From the NCBI GenBank assembly GCA_949130495.1, contig OX422211.1:635347217-635411216 (forward strand): 64,000 nucleotides of DNA, read 5' to 3'. The translations under genes were made by a program, and so were the position numbers. A model generated the notes under the pieces. That model made no database searches. It saw only the letters and a list, made by a program, of their open reading frames with translations, and was not told where the DNA came from. The first letter of the stretch is position 1. Every line of letters begins with the position of its first letter. Positions 21,158 through 33,945 of the stretch are shown in pieces. Origin of the DNA: Sambucus nigra. Taxonomy: Eukaryota > Streptophyta > Magnoliopsida > Dipsacales > Adoxaceae.

Positions 21158-22004
21158 GTTGTTTGTTAATAAAGGATGAGAGAGAAGAAGTGTTGTTGGG
21201 GAAGAAGATGGGTTGGGGAATTATTGGGTGTGGTGATGGTGTAGGTTAGATGTGTGTGTGTGTAATGTATGGGATAAGGTGTGAGTGGGCTGGTTTGGAA
21301 TTAATGTGTGTTTAATTTGTGACCCTAATAATTATCTAACTAAAAATAATAAAACTAAAAATTTAAATCCTACCAAAATAAAAACCTAATAAAACTAAAA
21401 CTAAAGTGCTAAAAATAAACTAATAAAAGTAGAAAAAATAAATTCCTAAATCTTATCCTAATAAAATAAAACTAAAATCAAAATAAAGAACACTAAAACA
21501 AATAAAATTAATTCCTAAAAATCCTAAAAGTATAAATTCTAAAAATAAATAAATCTATTAAATTCCTAAAAATAAAAACTACAAATCAAATAAAAATAAA
21601 ACCTAAAGTCTTAAAAATATAAAATCTGGTAAAACTAAAAATAAACTACTAAAATTAAAAACTAATAAAAAAATAAAAATAAAAGGGAATAGAAAATAAA
21701 TCTAGAAAATTCAAAATAAATGAAAAATAAAACTTAAAAATGAAAAATAAAAATCTAAAAAGTCTAAAAACACAAACTAAATACACATGGGGTTCGGGGT
21801 AGGTTTTGGCTCAGTTTAGGGCTCCAGATTGGGGAATTAGCTTCATTTAAACTACAAATTTCCTTGAAATATAACTTTTGACACCGTAACTGCAATCAAG
21901 CCTGCACATTAAACAATTACGCGCATAAGACTCAAATTGCCGAGAATTAGCAACTAAAATACGTCTATTCGGGGTATAAAGTGTACACTTTTGGGTGCTT
22001 ATCA
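21158..22004 (-). repeat. Athila-like left (3') LTR, second part
   Basis: Resumes the LTR interrupted at 10304 and matches 35405-36286. The end, read on the minus strand, is TGATAAGCACCCAAAAGTG. Positions about 21315-21790 are an A-rich block built of variations on CTAAAAATAAAA. No gene. Confidence 0.92.
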
Positions 22005-22018
22005 CACCACCCCCAAAC
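22005..22018 (-). other. Polypurine tract of the Athila-like element
   Basis: On the minus strand TTTGGGGGTGGTG abuts the 3' LTR. Just upstream is GCTCGAGGACTAGCAATG, wording characteristic of the 3' end of Athila/Tat elements. Confidence 0.85.
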
Positions 22019-23949
22019 ATAACATTGCTAGTCCTCGAGCAAAATGTAGAGAGAAATAAAGATAACAAACCAAAAGGGTACCACTTTCGTGGGCACTTGC
22101 GATTGCACTTAGCATGTGAAACAAGCCTTTAAACTTATAGGTTGCCCTACATGACAAGTTATGTCTCGTGAGGGTTTGAGGGGAATATACCCACGAAATT
22201 CTTTATTTGCAAATGGCAGTAAATCTCTTATTAGACGTAGAATAATCTCACAATCCATCACAAGAGAAATATTTTGAGAAACACAAGCTAGAATTGCATA
22301 AAAAATTAGCTATTTGAATACTCAAGGCACATCCTTCCCAGAACTCAACGTGTGTAGTGTGAATCAGTCAAAACGGGTCGAGTATCAAAAGAGTACTTCC
22401 TAGATTGCCTCTTTGGAATCAACGTTTAAACTTTAAAATCTCATGAATATCTCTCTCTCAACGAACTCTCGAGATTTGGGTAAGTGTATCGCTCTTGTAT
22501 GTGAGGAGGTGAGTAAATGTAAGCAAACGTCTCACACACATATAAGAAAGAACGAACATTTTATAAGAAAAGTGATCTCATGAAAGAATGCTAATCACTA
22601 TAGTGAGAACGTCGAGTTATTCACCACGTTGACTTTCATTTTGCTCGAGCACCTAGGGGAAAACATGGATTTTTATGGGCGAGGGGAAATGAAATGCGAT
22701 GAGAAGGATATGATAGATAAGGATGGAATGTAGGGATGAATGATGAGTGATGGATGTGATAAGAATGTTCTGTACATGAAGAACAAATGTCTTTATTAAC
22801 TAAGAACTAACTATGAATTTTTTTTTCTTTTTTTTTCTCATTTCTCTTTTTCTCTCTTTTTTTTTCTTTTTTTTTCCTTTTCTCTTATTCTATATTTATT
22901 TTATTTTTTTACTCTCAACTCTGAAGACATTTTACATTTGAAAAACACTCTGTTTCTCAAAATGATGGATGATATATGAATGGAGACGATAAATGGATGG
23001 TGAGGGGAATATGGAAGAATATAGGTGAAGTGAATGGTAAATGGTAGGTGTATGTATGAGAATCTAGTGATCAAGACAAACTTCAAGTCACGTGTTTCTT
23101 ACAACTCAAAAGTGATGTCGCTCTCAGTGATCAAGCCAAATTTTTTAATGAAGAATAATGAGATCATACAACGATTTAAGTGCGGACCCAAAGGAAGTTG
23201 AATCAACTTGCGACTCGGAGATTGCGTAAAACACTGTGAAAGGATGAAAGGCACAAATCTCACAAGCTAAAGTCTCTACTAGTGATCCTTAAGGTTTTCC
23301 TCAGAATTGTAGTACTCCTCAACTCTAAACCGTACTGACGTGATACGTGCACAGATTTTGTTGAGTCTAGAAATTCATGGTGTAACATGCCTTGTTACGT
23401 ATTACATAAGCTATTTAGAAAAAAAATCTCTGCTTGATTCCTAGACTTCAAAAAGACGAATGATAGAAAATTCACATCAAATGAATGAGATGCAAGAAAC
23501 TGCACGAAATTTTAAAAATTAGGTTTAAAAATAAAAAATTTTCAAAAGAGGTACGATTTTGATAAAATTCCCCACCACCAAACAAAAAGTAACATCGTCC
23601 TCGATGTTAGTAAAATGATTTTTAAAATTAAGAGCAAAAGGTAGGAAAGAGATTACCAGAATTAACCGCTAATGAAGTGGACGGATGAATCCAAGACTAA
23701 ACCTGAAAAAGTGATATGATGACAAAATGGTACAATTCTATAAACATGGAAAGCATAGGGTGATGTGAAACACTACTCCCAAACAAGATGAGACTTATAT
23801 AGAACAGCGGGCTGCCTTTCGATAGCGCTAAGTTTAATGTCTTCAGCCAGACCGATCGGAACTCACCCAAAAAGAAATCATAATCTATAAGAGAACGGGG
23901 TGGAAAAAAAATTGAGGAATGAGAATCACCCCCAAATAAGACTGAAAAG
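22019..23949 (-). other. Athila-like 3' untranslated stretch
   Basis: About 1.9 kb between integrase and the polypurine tract with no recognisable protein. Some Athila members carry an env-like gene here; I see no convincing trace. It includes a poly-T/pyrimidine-rich block at about 22810-22910 (plus strand). Short open frames here do not resemble known proteins. Confidence 0.7.
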
Positions 23950-25110
23950 TCAGTCTTCATAAATGGGGTCAATAAGGTCAATCTCTTCTATGTGAGTGGA
24001 GCCTAGCTCTAAGAAAGGCTTCAAGTGTTGACCATTGACCTGAAAGAGGCTGCCATCCTTGGGATTTTTCACGATGATGGCACCATAAGGAGTAACCGAC
24101 TCAACAATGAAGGGTATAGACCATGTGGTTTTCAATTTTCCTGGGAAAGAGATGCAACCGAGAATTATACAACAATTTTTTTTGACCAGGGTGGAATTCT
24201 TTGCGCATGATGCTTTGGTCATGTATCCACTTCATCTTGTCCTTATACTTCTTGGACAAATCATAGGCATTATTTCTAATTTCCTCCAATTCATTAAGTT
24301 GCAGCTTCCTATGGACACCTACCTCATTAATATCAAAATTAAGGGCTTTGAAAGCCCAATATACATGATGTTCAAGCTCAATAGGAAGGTGGCATGGCTT
24401 GCCAAAAATCAATCGATAAGGAGACATGCCAATCGGAGTCTGGTAAGCAGTACGTTATGCCCACAATGCGTCGTTGAAGTGTAAGGAACAATCTTTCCTA
24501 CTAGGATTGAAGGTTTTTTCAAGAATTTGCTTGATCTCGCGGTTAGAGACCTCAACTTGACCACTAGTCTGGGGTGGTAAGAGAGACCAACCTTGTGGGT
24601 AACACCATACTTTTTGACAAGGTGTTCAAAGACTCAATTACAAAAATGGTTACCCCCATCACTAATGATATCTTTGGGGTTTCCAAAACATGTGAATACA
24701 TAATCTTTGAGAAATTGGACCACAACTTGATGGTCATTGGTGCGGGAAGCAATTGCTTCCATCCATTTGGAAACATAGTCAACATCAACTAGAATATACT
24801 GAAAACCATAAGAGGAGGGAAATGATCCCATGAAATCGATACCCCACAAATAAAAAATTTCAACAATGAGGATGGGTGTGAGAGGCATCATATGACGATG
24901 AGAAAGACGCCCAGAGTGTTGGTAATTGGAACAAGCCTGGAAATATTGATGGGCATCACGAAAAAGGGTAAGCCAATAGAAACCACTCTGAAAAATTTTT
25001 GCAGCAGTTTTCTTGGATCCAAAGTGGCCTCCACAAGCACTATTGTGGCAGAAGGATAGAAACCTGAATTGTTCATACTCAGGAACACATCAATGAATGA
25101 CTTGATCGGG
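23950..25110 (-). pseudogene. Integrase remnant of the Athila-like element
   Basis: Blocks in order on the minus strand: CGGHFGSKKTAAKIFQSGFYW and the C-x2-C type zinc region (ACSNYQHSG, now degenerate), WGIDFMGSFPSSYGFQYIL with the first Asp, VDYVSKWMEAIA, FGNPKDIISDGGNHF with the second Asp, then MSPYRLIFGKPCHLPIELEH and the C-terminal region HVYWAFKALNFD, QLNELEEIRNNAY, ending FLELGSTHIEEIDL. The last blocks are diagnostic of Athila/Tat integrase. The frame shifts several times and the Glu region (about 24500-24600) is scrambled. Confidence 0.9.
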
Positions 25111-25151
25111 GAAATACTTGTAGAGAAACGGGCTATCCCAAGAGTAAAACA

Positions 25152-27092
25152 TCACATTCGCCATGAATTTGGAGAGATACTGTTTCGACCAATGACTGGG
25201 AAGTTGATCGGTAACAAGGAATTTGATAATATCAGCATACCAAGGTGAGGTGGAGATGGAAAAAATATGTTCATCGGGAAATGACTCAGATCACAGTCAG
25301 ACGTGACAGTAATGCGAGAGAGATGGTCATTAATAACATTTTCACAACATTTCTTATCACGAATTTCAAGGTTAAACTCTTGGAGTAAAAGAATCCATTG
25401 TATCAATCGTGGTTTGGAATCCTTCTTATGAAGAAGGTGCTTAAGGGAAGCATGGTCAGTATACACGATGATAGGGGAGCATATGAAATATGAACAAAAT
25501 TTATCAAGATCAAACATGACTTCTAATAATTCCTTTTTGGTGGTCGTGTAATGAATTTGAGCATCATGCAATGTTTTGCTTGCATAATAAATGACATATG
25601 GGTGCTTGTCAACTCGCTGGCCAAGCATGACACCAAGTGAAAAATCAGATGCATCACACATGAGCTCAAATGGTAGAGACCAATTGGGAGGTTGCATGAT
25701 AGGAGCGAAAGTGAGCTCGGCTTTGAGGCGCTAAAAGGAAATGACACATGCTTCATCAAAGACAAATGGGACATCTTTGGATAAAAGGTTGTTAAAGGTC
25801 GACCGATTTTAGAAAAGTCTTTAATGAAGCACCGATAGAAGCCCGCATGTCCTAAGAAGGAGTGAATGTCCTTAACAGACTTAGTAATGGGAAGTGTGGA
25901 AATCAAGTCAACTTTCGCTTTATCCACCTAAATACCAGAGCTTGAGACAACATGACCTAAAATATAATGCCCTTTTTGACCATGAAATGGAATTTTTCCC
26001 AATTGAGGACCAACTTCTTTTCTTGACAACACTGAAGGACCATAGTGAGGTGAGACAGGCATTGCTCAAAGGATGAACCAAACACCAAAAAGTCGTCCAT
26101 AAAGACTTCAAGAAAATGCTCCACCATGTCACTAAAAATACTAGTCATACACCTTTGAAATGTCGCAAGTGCATTGAAAAGGTCAAAAGGCATACGAGAG
26201 TATGCAAAGGTGCCAAAGGGACAAGTAAAGGTAGTTTTCGCTTGGTCTTCAGGGGCAATGGGTATTTGGTTGTACCCTGAATATACATTAAGGAAGTAAT
26301 AATAAGCATGTGCGACTAACTGTTCAAGCATTTGATCAATGTATGGGAGAGGCAAGTGGTCCTTGCGAGGGAAGGCGTTGATCTTTCTATAATCAATACA
26401 AACACGCCATCAAATTTGTATACGGGTGGGAACAAGCTCATCGTCACTCTTTTTGACAATGGTGACTCCAGACTTTTTTGGCACTACATGAATGGGACTG
26501 ACCCATTGGCTATCCGAGATGGGATAAATGATACCGTCATCAAGCAATTTTAAAACTTCAGTTCTCATAACCTCTTTTATTGCTGGATTGAGTCAGCGTT
26601 ATGGCTCTCGAGAAGCCTTGGCATTTTCCTCTAAGTGAATGCAATGGTAAAAACATTTGGGTTCACAGTTTGAATGTTTGAAATGGTCCACCCTAAAGCA
26701 GTGCTATGTTGAGTGAGAGTGAGGACCAATTGCTCTTCTTGAGATGGGGTCAAGTCGGAAGCAATAATGACTGGGTGATGTTGGTTGGGGCCTAAGAAGG
26801 CATATTTCAACTCAGCACGTAATGGATTAAGCTCCAAACTAGGTGGCGATTCGTGAGAGGCATTGAACTCAGATGCAGAAATAGAGTCCAAGGAAATATC
26901 GGGGCATGGGTTTACTAGGTCATCCACATAAAGAAGATTATCGACAAGGAGATGTGTAGAATCTAATAAGGCATTTACCTCGGAGATGGAGGAATCCATA
27001 TTAAAGTCTGACCCAAAGTGGGCCAAACATTGGTGGATAGGATCTTCTGGGTAGGTTTGATCCAACATCTCTTGGACTAAGGAGTCAATCAT
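25152..27092 (-). pseudogene. Protease-RT linker, RT and RNase H remnant of the Athila-like element
   Basis: From 27092 the linker reads through ELNPLRAELKYAFLGPNQ and LGWTISNIQTVNP, usual before Athila RT. RT follows: VSPIHVVPKKSGVT, CIDYRKINAFPRKDHLPLPY, YNQIPIAPEDQAKTTFTC, MPFDLFNALATFQRCM and the catalytic FMDDFLVFGSS, still with both Asp residues. RNase H shows [50 protein letters not shown] and [10 protein letters not shown]. Stops and frameshifts fall around 26560, 25956 and 25730. The enzyme family is certain; this copy is inactive. Confidence 0.92.
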
Positions 27093-27146
27093 ACATACCT
27101 CATCAATGGAATCAACATCGGCCTATTGTTGAATGAGGTGGAATAT

Positions 27147-27671
27147 ATTGACTTCTACAGTCATGCTTCCAAAAGAAAGATTCATGGGCCCATCTCAACA
27201 ATTGATGATGGCATTGACAGTTGCCAAAAATGGGTGACCCAAAATGATAGGAATATTAGTTGGGTTAGGAGCAAGAGTGTCTAAGATGATGAAATCCATA
27301 GGGTAGTGAAAGTAAGACACTTTCACCAAAAGATCTTCAACTTTTACTTTAGGCACTTTCACAGAACGGTCTGCAAGTTGAAGAGTAATCCATGTAGGTT
27401 TCATGTTTTATAAACCTAACTCAAGGTAGAGGGAGTAAGGTAGAAAATTAACACTATCCCCAAGATCAAGCAAAGCCCGAGTAGTGAACTTATCTCCTGA
27501 CATGCAAGAGACAGTGGGACAACCAGGGTCTTTATACTTCATAATATCATTCTCATGGATAAGGGACATGGCTTGCTCAGTGACAAAGGCATCACGAGGC
27601 ACATTCGTCTGTCGCTTGACAGTGCACAAGTCCCTCAAGAATTTTGCATAGGAGGGAAATTGTTTAATCAC
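27147..27671 (-). pseudogene. Aspartic protease remnant of the Athila-like element
   Basis: RALLDLGDSVNFLPYSLYLE is the Athila protease active site, with LDLG in place of the usual DTG and an Asp where Ala (LDLGASVN) is common. KPTWITLQLADRSVKVPKV and NIPIILGHPFLATVNAIINC follow. A TAA at 27405-27407 interrupts the same frame between ELGL and MKPTW. It would have cleaved the Gag-Pol polyprotein. Confidence 0.88.
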
Positions 27672-28399
27672 GGTGAGGAATGGAATGTTTATGTGAACAT
27701 TCTAAAAAACATGCTTGATCTCATCAAATTGTTGGGATTTCTTAGTCGGAGCCAACCTATGAGGGAATGGTGGTTTGGGCACATAGACAGTGGTGAACTC
27801 ATGAGGCTTTGACGCATTCTTTTTAGTGGGTTTGTTGGGTGGTTTGACCTGAGGAAGAGGTTCTAATGGGCAATGCTGGTTGGGTGGGATTTTCACATCT
27901 CGGGGATCTACAACACCATTGTCAACCTATTTATTAGATCGTAGAGTACTCACCGCTTTCATGTCCGTTTGGTATGTGGATGGAGTGGAAATTGATCCAA
28001 CCTTATAAGCCGGATCCTTGCCATTCCCCTTAGGGTTAGGATTGGGTTGAATAAAAAAATTACCTTTCTCTCGCTTGGACTCAAATTGGTTAAGACATTG
28101 CTCCAGTCTTTGGATGGCTTGAGTCTGTGCTTGCGTGGTTTGTTGTTGAATCGTGATAAATTGAGTGAGAATATTCTCGATAGAGGAGGTGGAGGATTGG
28201 GGTGGAGGGGCATAAGGGGTTTGGGGACTAACTCTCGATTAGAACTAAGCGGCTGTGAATACTCATAGGAGGGAGATGGGATAGGGAAAATTTGATGAGT
28301 GGGGTTTGACAGTCCTCCATGGGGGACAAAGGATGATGGATGGCATTGTTGGTGGTGTGGATCATGGAGGTGTTGGATAGGAGGGAGATTTTGCTTTTG
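27672..28399 (-). pseudogene. Gag-protease junction region
   Basis: Shows proline-rich and charged pieces typical of the spacer between Athila Gag and protease (for example a KPPNKPTKKN piece and VYVPKPPFPHRL, the latter common just before the protease). The frame is broken. No separate gene. Confidence 0.6.
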
Positions 28400-29450
28400 T
28401 GGGGTTTAGTGAAACCTTAGTGGACCACCAAAATGTTGTTGTGGGTGTGATGGAGCAAGATGGTTGTCATACTTATAAGAAAAATAGGGATGGTTCCTAT
28501 TATTGGGATTGTGAGTAAACGACGGGGGTGCGGGTTTTTTAGTGGTATCAAAGTCACATGTTTAGCCATAGTGGGATCGGGATCATCTTGAATGAGGGGA
28601 CACAAATGAGCTAAATGATCTGGACTTAAACAGACATGACAAGAAGGACTAGACTCGTTTATGTTCATCACTTGTTTAGAAAGAGAAATGTTTTGTTGCT
28701 TAGAACAATTGAGAGCATCAACTGTCTTAGTCAAAGTGTTTAAGCCATGAAATAACGTTTTAAAATCGGGATCATTTTTACCTCATAAGTCTACCTACTC
28801 TAGGTAGCTCGGATCTCGAAAATTGATTGGTGCCCTCCCAATCTTGGGAGTTATCGCCTAATTCAAGGAGAAAATTTTAGGCGGAAGTGGGAGTTAAGTG
28901 CATAAATTTGCCTTTGTGCATGGACTCAATCATGGTGCGAGAGGAAGGAATGAAACCATTGTAAAAACTATGGACGAGGCAACTTTTCTCGAGACCATGA
29001 TGTAGGCAACTATAGATATAATCTTAAAAATGGCTCCAAGCTTCACAAAATTGCTCGGTTGGCTTTTGGGGAAAATCCTAAATGGCTTGGCGCATCTCAA
29101 TGGTTTTACTTATGGGATAAAACTTGGACATGAACTTCTTCACAAGTTTTTCCCATGTATAGATAGATTCTGGTGACAAGGAATGGAGCCACATGGATGC
29201 TTTATCATGGAGAGAAAATGGAAACAAGCGAAGACGCACATTTTCTTTATCTAGATTTTGATTTTTGAAAGTCGCACAAATCGTGAGAAATTTTCACAAG
29301 TGAATGTAGGGGAGACTCACGTTCAAGGCCATGGAAATTGGGCAACATGGAAATGGTCGTTGGGTGAATTTCGAATTGGTACGTCGGGGTGGGTGGAAGA
29401 ACGATTCATGATGGTGAGGTGGCCGTTATCGAGGTAAAATAGTCCCATAA
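28400..29450 (-). pseudogene. gag remnant of the Athila-like element
   Basis: The minus strand carries YQFEIHPTTISMLPNFHGLE near 29360, then ESPLHSLVKI, the HHGLEKSCLVHSFYNGFIP block, RTMIESMHKGKFMHLTP and LLELGDNSQDWE, each a recognisable Athila Gag block. A zinc-knuckle-like CHVCLSPDHLAHLC (C-x2-C-x4-H-x4-C) lies at 28597-28641. Frameshifts and stops separate these blocks. Gag would have formed the virus-like particle. Confidence 0.88.
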
Positions 29451-29459
29451 GGCACGCTC

Positions 29460-30817
29460 TTCATCCATGATGGGTGGATGAATGGATGAAGTAGAGATGT
29501 CGACTCAGGAACAACTCAAAGTGACTGGTGGGATGGAAGAAGCAAGGGGAACATGTTGTTCTCCTAATGTGGAAGAGACGGGAGAAAGACTACGAGAACG
29601 AATTAATCGATGATTAACTCGTTGCCACATGGGCATGCAAAGAGGAAGAAAATATTTTTGGATTTTTTTAGAAAAATAAAAATATTGTTGGATTTTTTTA
29701 CAAAAATAAAGGAGGAAAATATTTTTGGATTTTTTTTGGAAGAAAAAGTGGGAAAAAAATATGGACTCGCAAGTTGGATGAACTCATTAAAATGGATTAG
29801 AAAAAAAAAATTGAATTGGGCACACACAAGTCAAGAAAAAATCCTAACTAGCACATAGCCAATTTTTATCTAGAAAGTTAGTGAAAGGGGTAGTCAAATT
29901 TTAATGAAATGCACGGGCGATAAAAATCACGGAATTTATATGAGTGATCGCCTTTGCAAAAGGTGTGTTCCTACTTTAATCATAAGATGACAAGAGGCTT
30001 GCCATAAAGATTCACCACAAAGCTACTACGACGAAATGGTCGGACGGTACAATGCCGGGGACAGTACAAACCCGTTTTATTGGACGGCCGCACTTAAAAC
30101 CCAGTTTCCCTGAACACTTTCGTGCCGCAAAGCGAACCGTTCGAGGGTTTGCCGGGTCGAGAGGACTCTATGGGTTATCCTACAAGTCAAATTTATCAAA
30201 AAGGGGCCTACGGACACCGTATCCTATGGGGCTATCTAGTTGATTGATTTTAAATTTAGTGATGGCTAGGGTAGTACACAAAGGATTAGTGATTAAGTCG
30301 GGTGATGAAATCCTTTCTCGTGAGTGACTGGGCGTAGGCCTTAGTTAATTAATTCATCATACCATGCGAAAATAAATGCAAAAAATCACATAAGAGCAAG
30401 TAAGCACACACAAGATATGGACTCATTAACAAGAGAGGCGCGAGGGTTCAAGAGATGTACCTCCCACGGTTTTTACGCCGTGGGGTACTGAAAAATTTGA
30501 GTCGACCGGGGGTAGATTACGCCTATCTCAGTCAGTCCCGAGAGTCCTACCGACCCAAGGTAGAGAGGCTTCTTTTCCTCGCCTTTGGACGCCCTCTCTA
30601 TACCTTGTCCGGTTTCCCTATCATGCTTATCTTCGATTATTACAAATTTAAATGAAAAATAAATGGTGTCTTTATGCACCGCAATACAAGATAAGAATAT
30701 GAATAAAAATACTAATACAAGCCTTCTAAAATAAAGAAAAATGGTGCTAAAAAGCAACAAAGTGCGAAAAATAAATGAACTACAAAACGAAATCTACTCC
30801 AAGTGCTTCACGCTCCT
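29460..30817 (-). other. Athila-like 5' leader
   Basis: About 1.3 kb between primer site and gag without convincing coding. An A-rich block with repeated AAAAATATTTTTGGATTTTTT-like phrases lies at about 29640-29760. Short open frames in both directions (for example 30052-30243 and 30473-30760) do not resemble proteins I know. Long leaders are usual in this lineage. Confidence 0.65.
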
Positions 30818-30836
30818 AAGAATGGCAACGACGCCA
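30818..30836 (-). other. Primer-binding site, tRNA-Asp-like, degenerate
   Basis: The minus strand reads TGGCGTCGTTGCCATTCTT next to the 5' LTR. The common Athila primer site TGGCGCCGTTGCC, complementary to tRNA-Asp, differs at one of the first 13 bases. Confidence 0.8.
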
Positions 30837-30838
30837 TT

Positions 30839-32178
30839 TGATAGATGAACTTTTCGGTGTTATTTGTTGTCATTGCTTGAAAGTCCTCTAATAAAAAATC
30901 TTAAATACCTACAAAATATAATAAGCTAAAGTCTAGTGGTAAGTGAGGTATCAATCCACATCAAAGGAGTGAAACGAGAGGAAAGCACATGTAATTCAAA
31001 ATTTGTTATTATCTCTTTTTGGATTTTTATTCTTTTTCTATTTTTTTTAGCTTTTTGAATATTAAATTAATTTTGAGATTTAAGGTGAGTTAACTAATAA
31101 CTAAATAAAAAAAGGGTAATCAAACTAAAATAAAAGTATGAAAAATATAAACTAGTGAGTGATAAAAGTGAGTGAGATGTAACTAAATAAGAGAATGAAT
31201 CAAGGGATGTATATCCACCCCCAATTATCAAACTAATTTAGCTTGAACTATTTTAATTCGATTGAATTCCAAAATAATTAACTAATTCAAATGCTAATTA
31301 TCACTACACAAATGAACTAATTGAATATTATTTTAGAAAAGTAATTTTAATTCCCACAAATACTACTAAAAATGTAATTAAAATTAATCAAATGAATCAT
31401 CTGCTAGGATGGATCCACCCAACTAGTTTTAATTTTGACAAGATGAAATAAAATTAGGTGAAAATAATATTAACATTTTAATCATTTTGATAAGCCTATC
31501 TCTAGTTTGAATCAAATGAAAAAATGTCAACACAATTTTAAATCCTCTCTTAAGGATCATTTTTCATTTCTCAATGAAAAATTAAGAGTAAGAATTAAAT
31601 TTACTAATCAATGGAATTCAATAGAATTAAAACTAACAGACTAAACTAATTGGATTCATGGGGGCTTCAATTTATCCCTTGATTGGGATATTAGCCTTCC
31701 ATAATCATCATTCAATCAACAATAAGATAATAGTGAATTAAAAGCATGAGATGAAAAATTAGAGATAAGATAATCAAACCCAATTTTAGGAGAATGGCAA
31801 ATGATCTTCAGTTAATGCAAAAATCTTCTCAATTAATTACAATCACTCAAAAAAAACTAAAATGAATTTCTAAAAATAAAATTCTATTCTCTACAATTTT
31901 TTCCTCTCTCTAAAGTTCAGTCTGAAAAGTTCTCGCCTCTTTTGGGTCTTATTTCTTCCTTAAATAATGGGCATAGAGTTTAGGGGTAAATTGGGGAGGT
32001 TAAAGGTGGAAGAGGGTGTATAAGGTGTGGGTGAGGGTTAATTTAGGAATTAAAGAGGGTGCATGTGGTTGATGAGGTAATGGGAAAGGGAATAAAAATC
32101 TGATTTGTTAAAAGGGTATTTTGGGTATTGGGGTAAAAGAGTTAGTTGGGGGTAAAATGGGTATTGGGGTTAAGGGTG
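30839..32178 (-). repeat. Athila-like right (5') LTR, first part
   Basis: Pairs with 8591-9925. It is interrupted at 32178 by a solo LTR. The corresponding uninterrupted site in the left LTR is near 9925 (TAAGGGCTGTTTGAAACAC), which confirms the insertion. No gene. Confidence 0.92.
32174..32178. repeat. Target-site duplication GGGTG, left copy
   Basis: Repeated exactly at 35068-35072, flanking the solo LTR. Confidence 0.9.
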
Positions 32179-33367
32179 TGTGACACCCCGACTAATTAAA
32201 TACCGGGTAGCTACTCCTTTATTCAAATTAATACAAAATGTCAACTTGGTTCAGTTCATAGCATCACTGTCGAAAAACATTTTAATAATTACTAGCCACC
32301 TAATATTTAAAAATTGAGTTGCCAATTTTAATTAAATCCGATTAACATACAATCCATTTAAATTACGAAATACTAATACCACAACCACAACACAGTCAAA
32401 TGACAATGAATCTGGAGGAATACTCCTCTAATAATCCAACTACTGAATACAACCAAGTACAAAGTCTGAATCACAAATTAATTACAACCCAAAATCTGAA
32501 ATAAAACTAAGTAGGATATCTCTAAAAGAAAAGGGGCGAGATGCCCTACAGATGAGTAAGTCTGAAGTAGAGTCATGATTTAAAATGGAGGAATCTACTA
32601 TTGAGGTCCTGTAACTTCCACAGCGGCTACAGCACGTCACCTGAATGGAACTCCTACGCTTGGTGTCCTTGTGGCTGGGCACCTAACAGGTTTTACAAGA
32701 AAATAGATTTGAAAGCAAACGGGTCAGAGCCCGATTGTGAAAATAGTTTAAAATACATCAAGTGTTTAATATCATTAAATAATGAATATAAAATACATGA
32801 TAGTGCGTGCACTCACATGAGTTCCTCACCTCTCAACTAATCGTGCACACCTATCGTACCCGTACCCATTCTAGATATTCTACTGTCAAACTAGTCCAAT
32901 TCAATATATATGAATTTCACTATACTAATCATGGTTTAATTCCCGACACCTTACTAAAATCTGAGAGTTTTACCTTCGTTCCTCGAAATTAGTTTCAATA
33001 ATTACTAAGTGTTTTCCCCTTTTTAACTCTAACAAGATATTATATTACTTCACATTTGTACTTATATAAACAGTTCATTTCAATAATTCAGTGTATCAAT
33101 CTCATCATAATATACAATAATGGCACCCCTAGACTAAGCTGCGGTACACACATACTCTGCTATCAAATCCCGGTACATCATGTACATAAGGATCACGCAT
33201 TTCGAATCTCTCAGGAACCGTTTCGACAAATAACAAGCACATACAATGGAGGCGAACATAGTTCACATCACATGGGTCACGCACATACCTACGCTCCCAT
33301 GATCAGAAGACTTATTAACTTCTCAATAAGCCCTTCTCTGACCTATGTCCTCGAGGTACCAATCTAA

Positions 33368-33390
33368 CCCCCCCCCCCCCCCCCCCCCCC
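33368..33390. repeat. Homopolymer of 23 C
   Basis: An uninterrupted C run replaces what in element A reads AGTCTAAATCCGGG (about 11513-11526). Such long C runs are rare. True expansion or an assembly error are both possible. Confidence 0.85.
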
Positions 33391-33806
33391 AGTGGGAACA
33401 CAAAGATTAGATGGCCCTGATCGAACGTCGACCTCCCGTGATAGCAAGTATGGTAGGTATATTGTACACAAATAACTACATATACCAAGTATTCACACAT
33501 CTTAGGTATCCCATAATATTAATAGAGGTATATTTCTCATCCCTATACCGTCATTTAATGTTACCCGTTTATAAGTCCCCGATTTATATACATTAAAGTT
33601 ATCAACTCTTCTCACGTCGTAATTTTAGTTACTTATACCCTAGCCCATAGATGTCATCCGGTTTACTACTTAATTCTAAGTTTTAATACTCAATTTACTC
33701 AACTCTCACAACTATACCCACTCGTCAACAAGGGAAGGATATCACTCAATTAAATAAGTCTAATGGGAGTTTGAAACCAAAATCAGGCCTAAAAAGTCCA
33801 TTCTGT

Positions 33807-33945
33807 CAACTCGTTAGAAATCTCGTTCGAACGAGGTTGTTCAAACGAGGATCGTTTGAACGAAGTCTTCGAACAAACTCGTTAGAAGGGATGCTATCAT
33901 CTCGTTAGAAGCTCGTTCGAACGACCTGGGCAGGTCTTCTAACGA
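33807..33945. promoter_or_regulatory. Palindrome cluster in the solo LTR
   Basis: CTCGTTAGAAATCTCGTTCG with several GTTCGAACGA-type units, some decayed to GTTCAAACGAG. The TATA-like GGACTTTTTAGGCC lies at 33786-33799 on the minus strand, beside the cluster, as in element A. Confidence 0.55.

Noticed and set aside
22019..23949. env-like gene of an Athila element
   Set aside because: Position is right but no transmembrane-rich long frame or recognisable block was seen.
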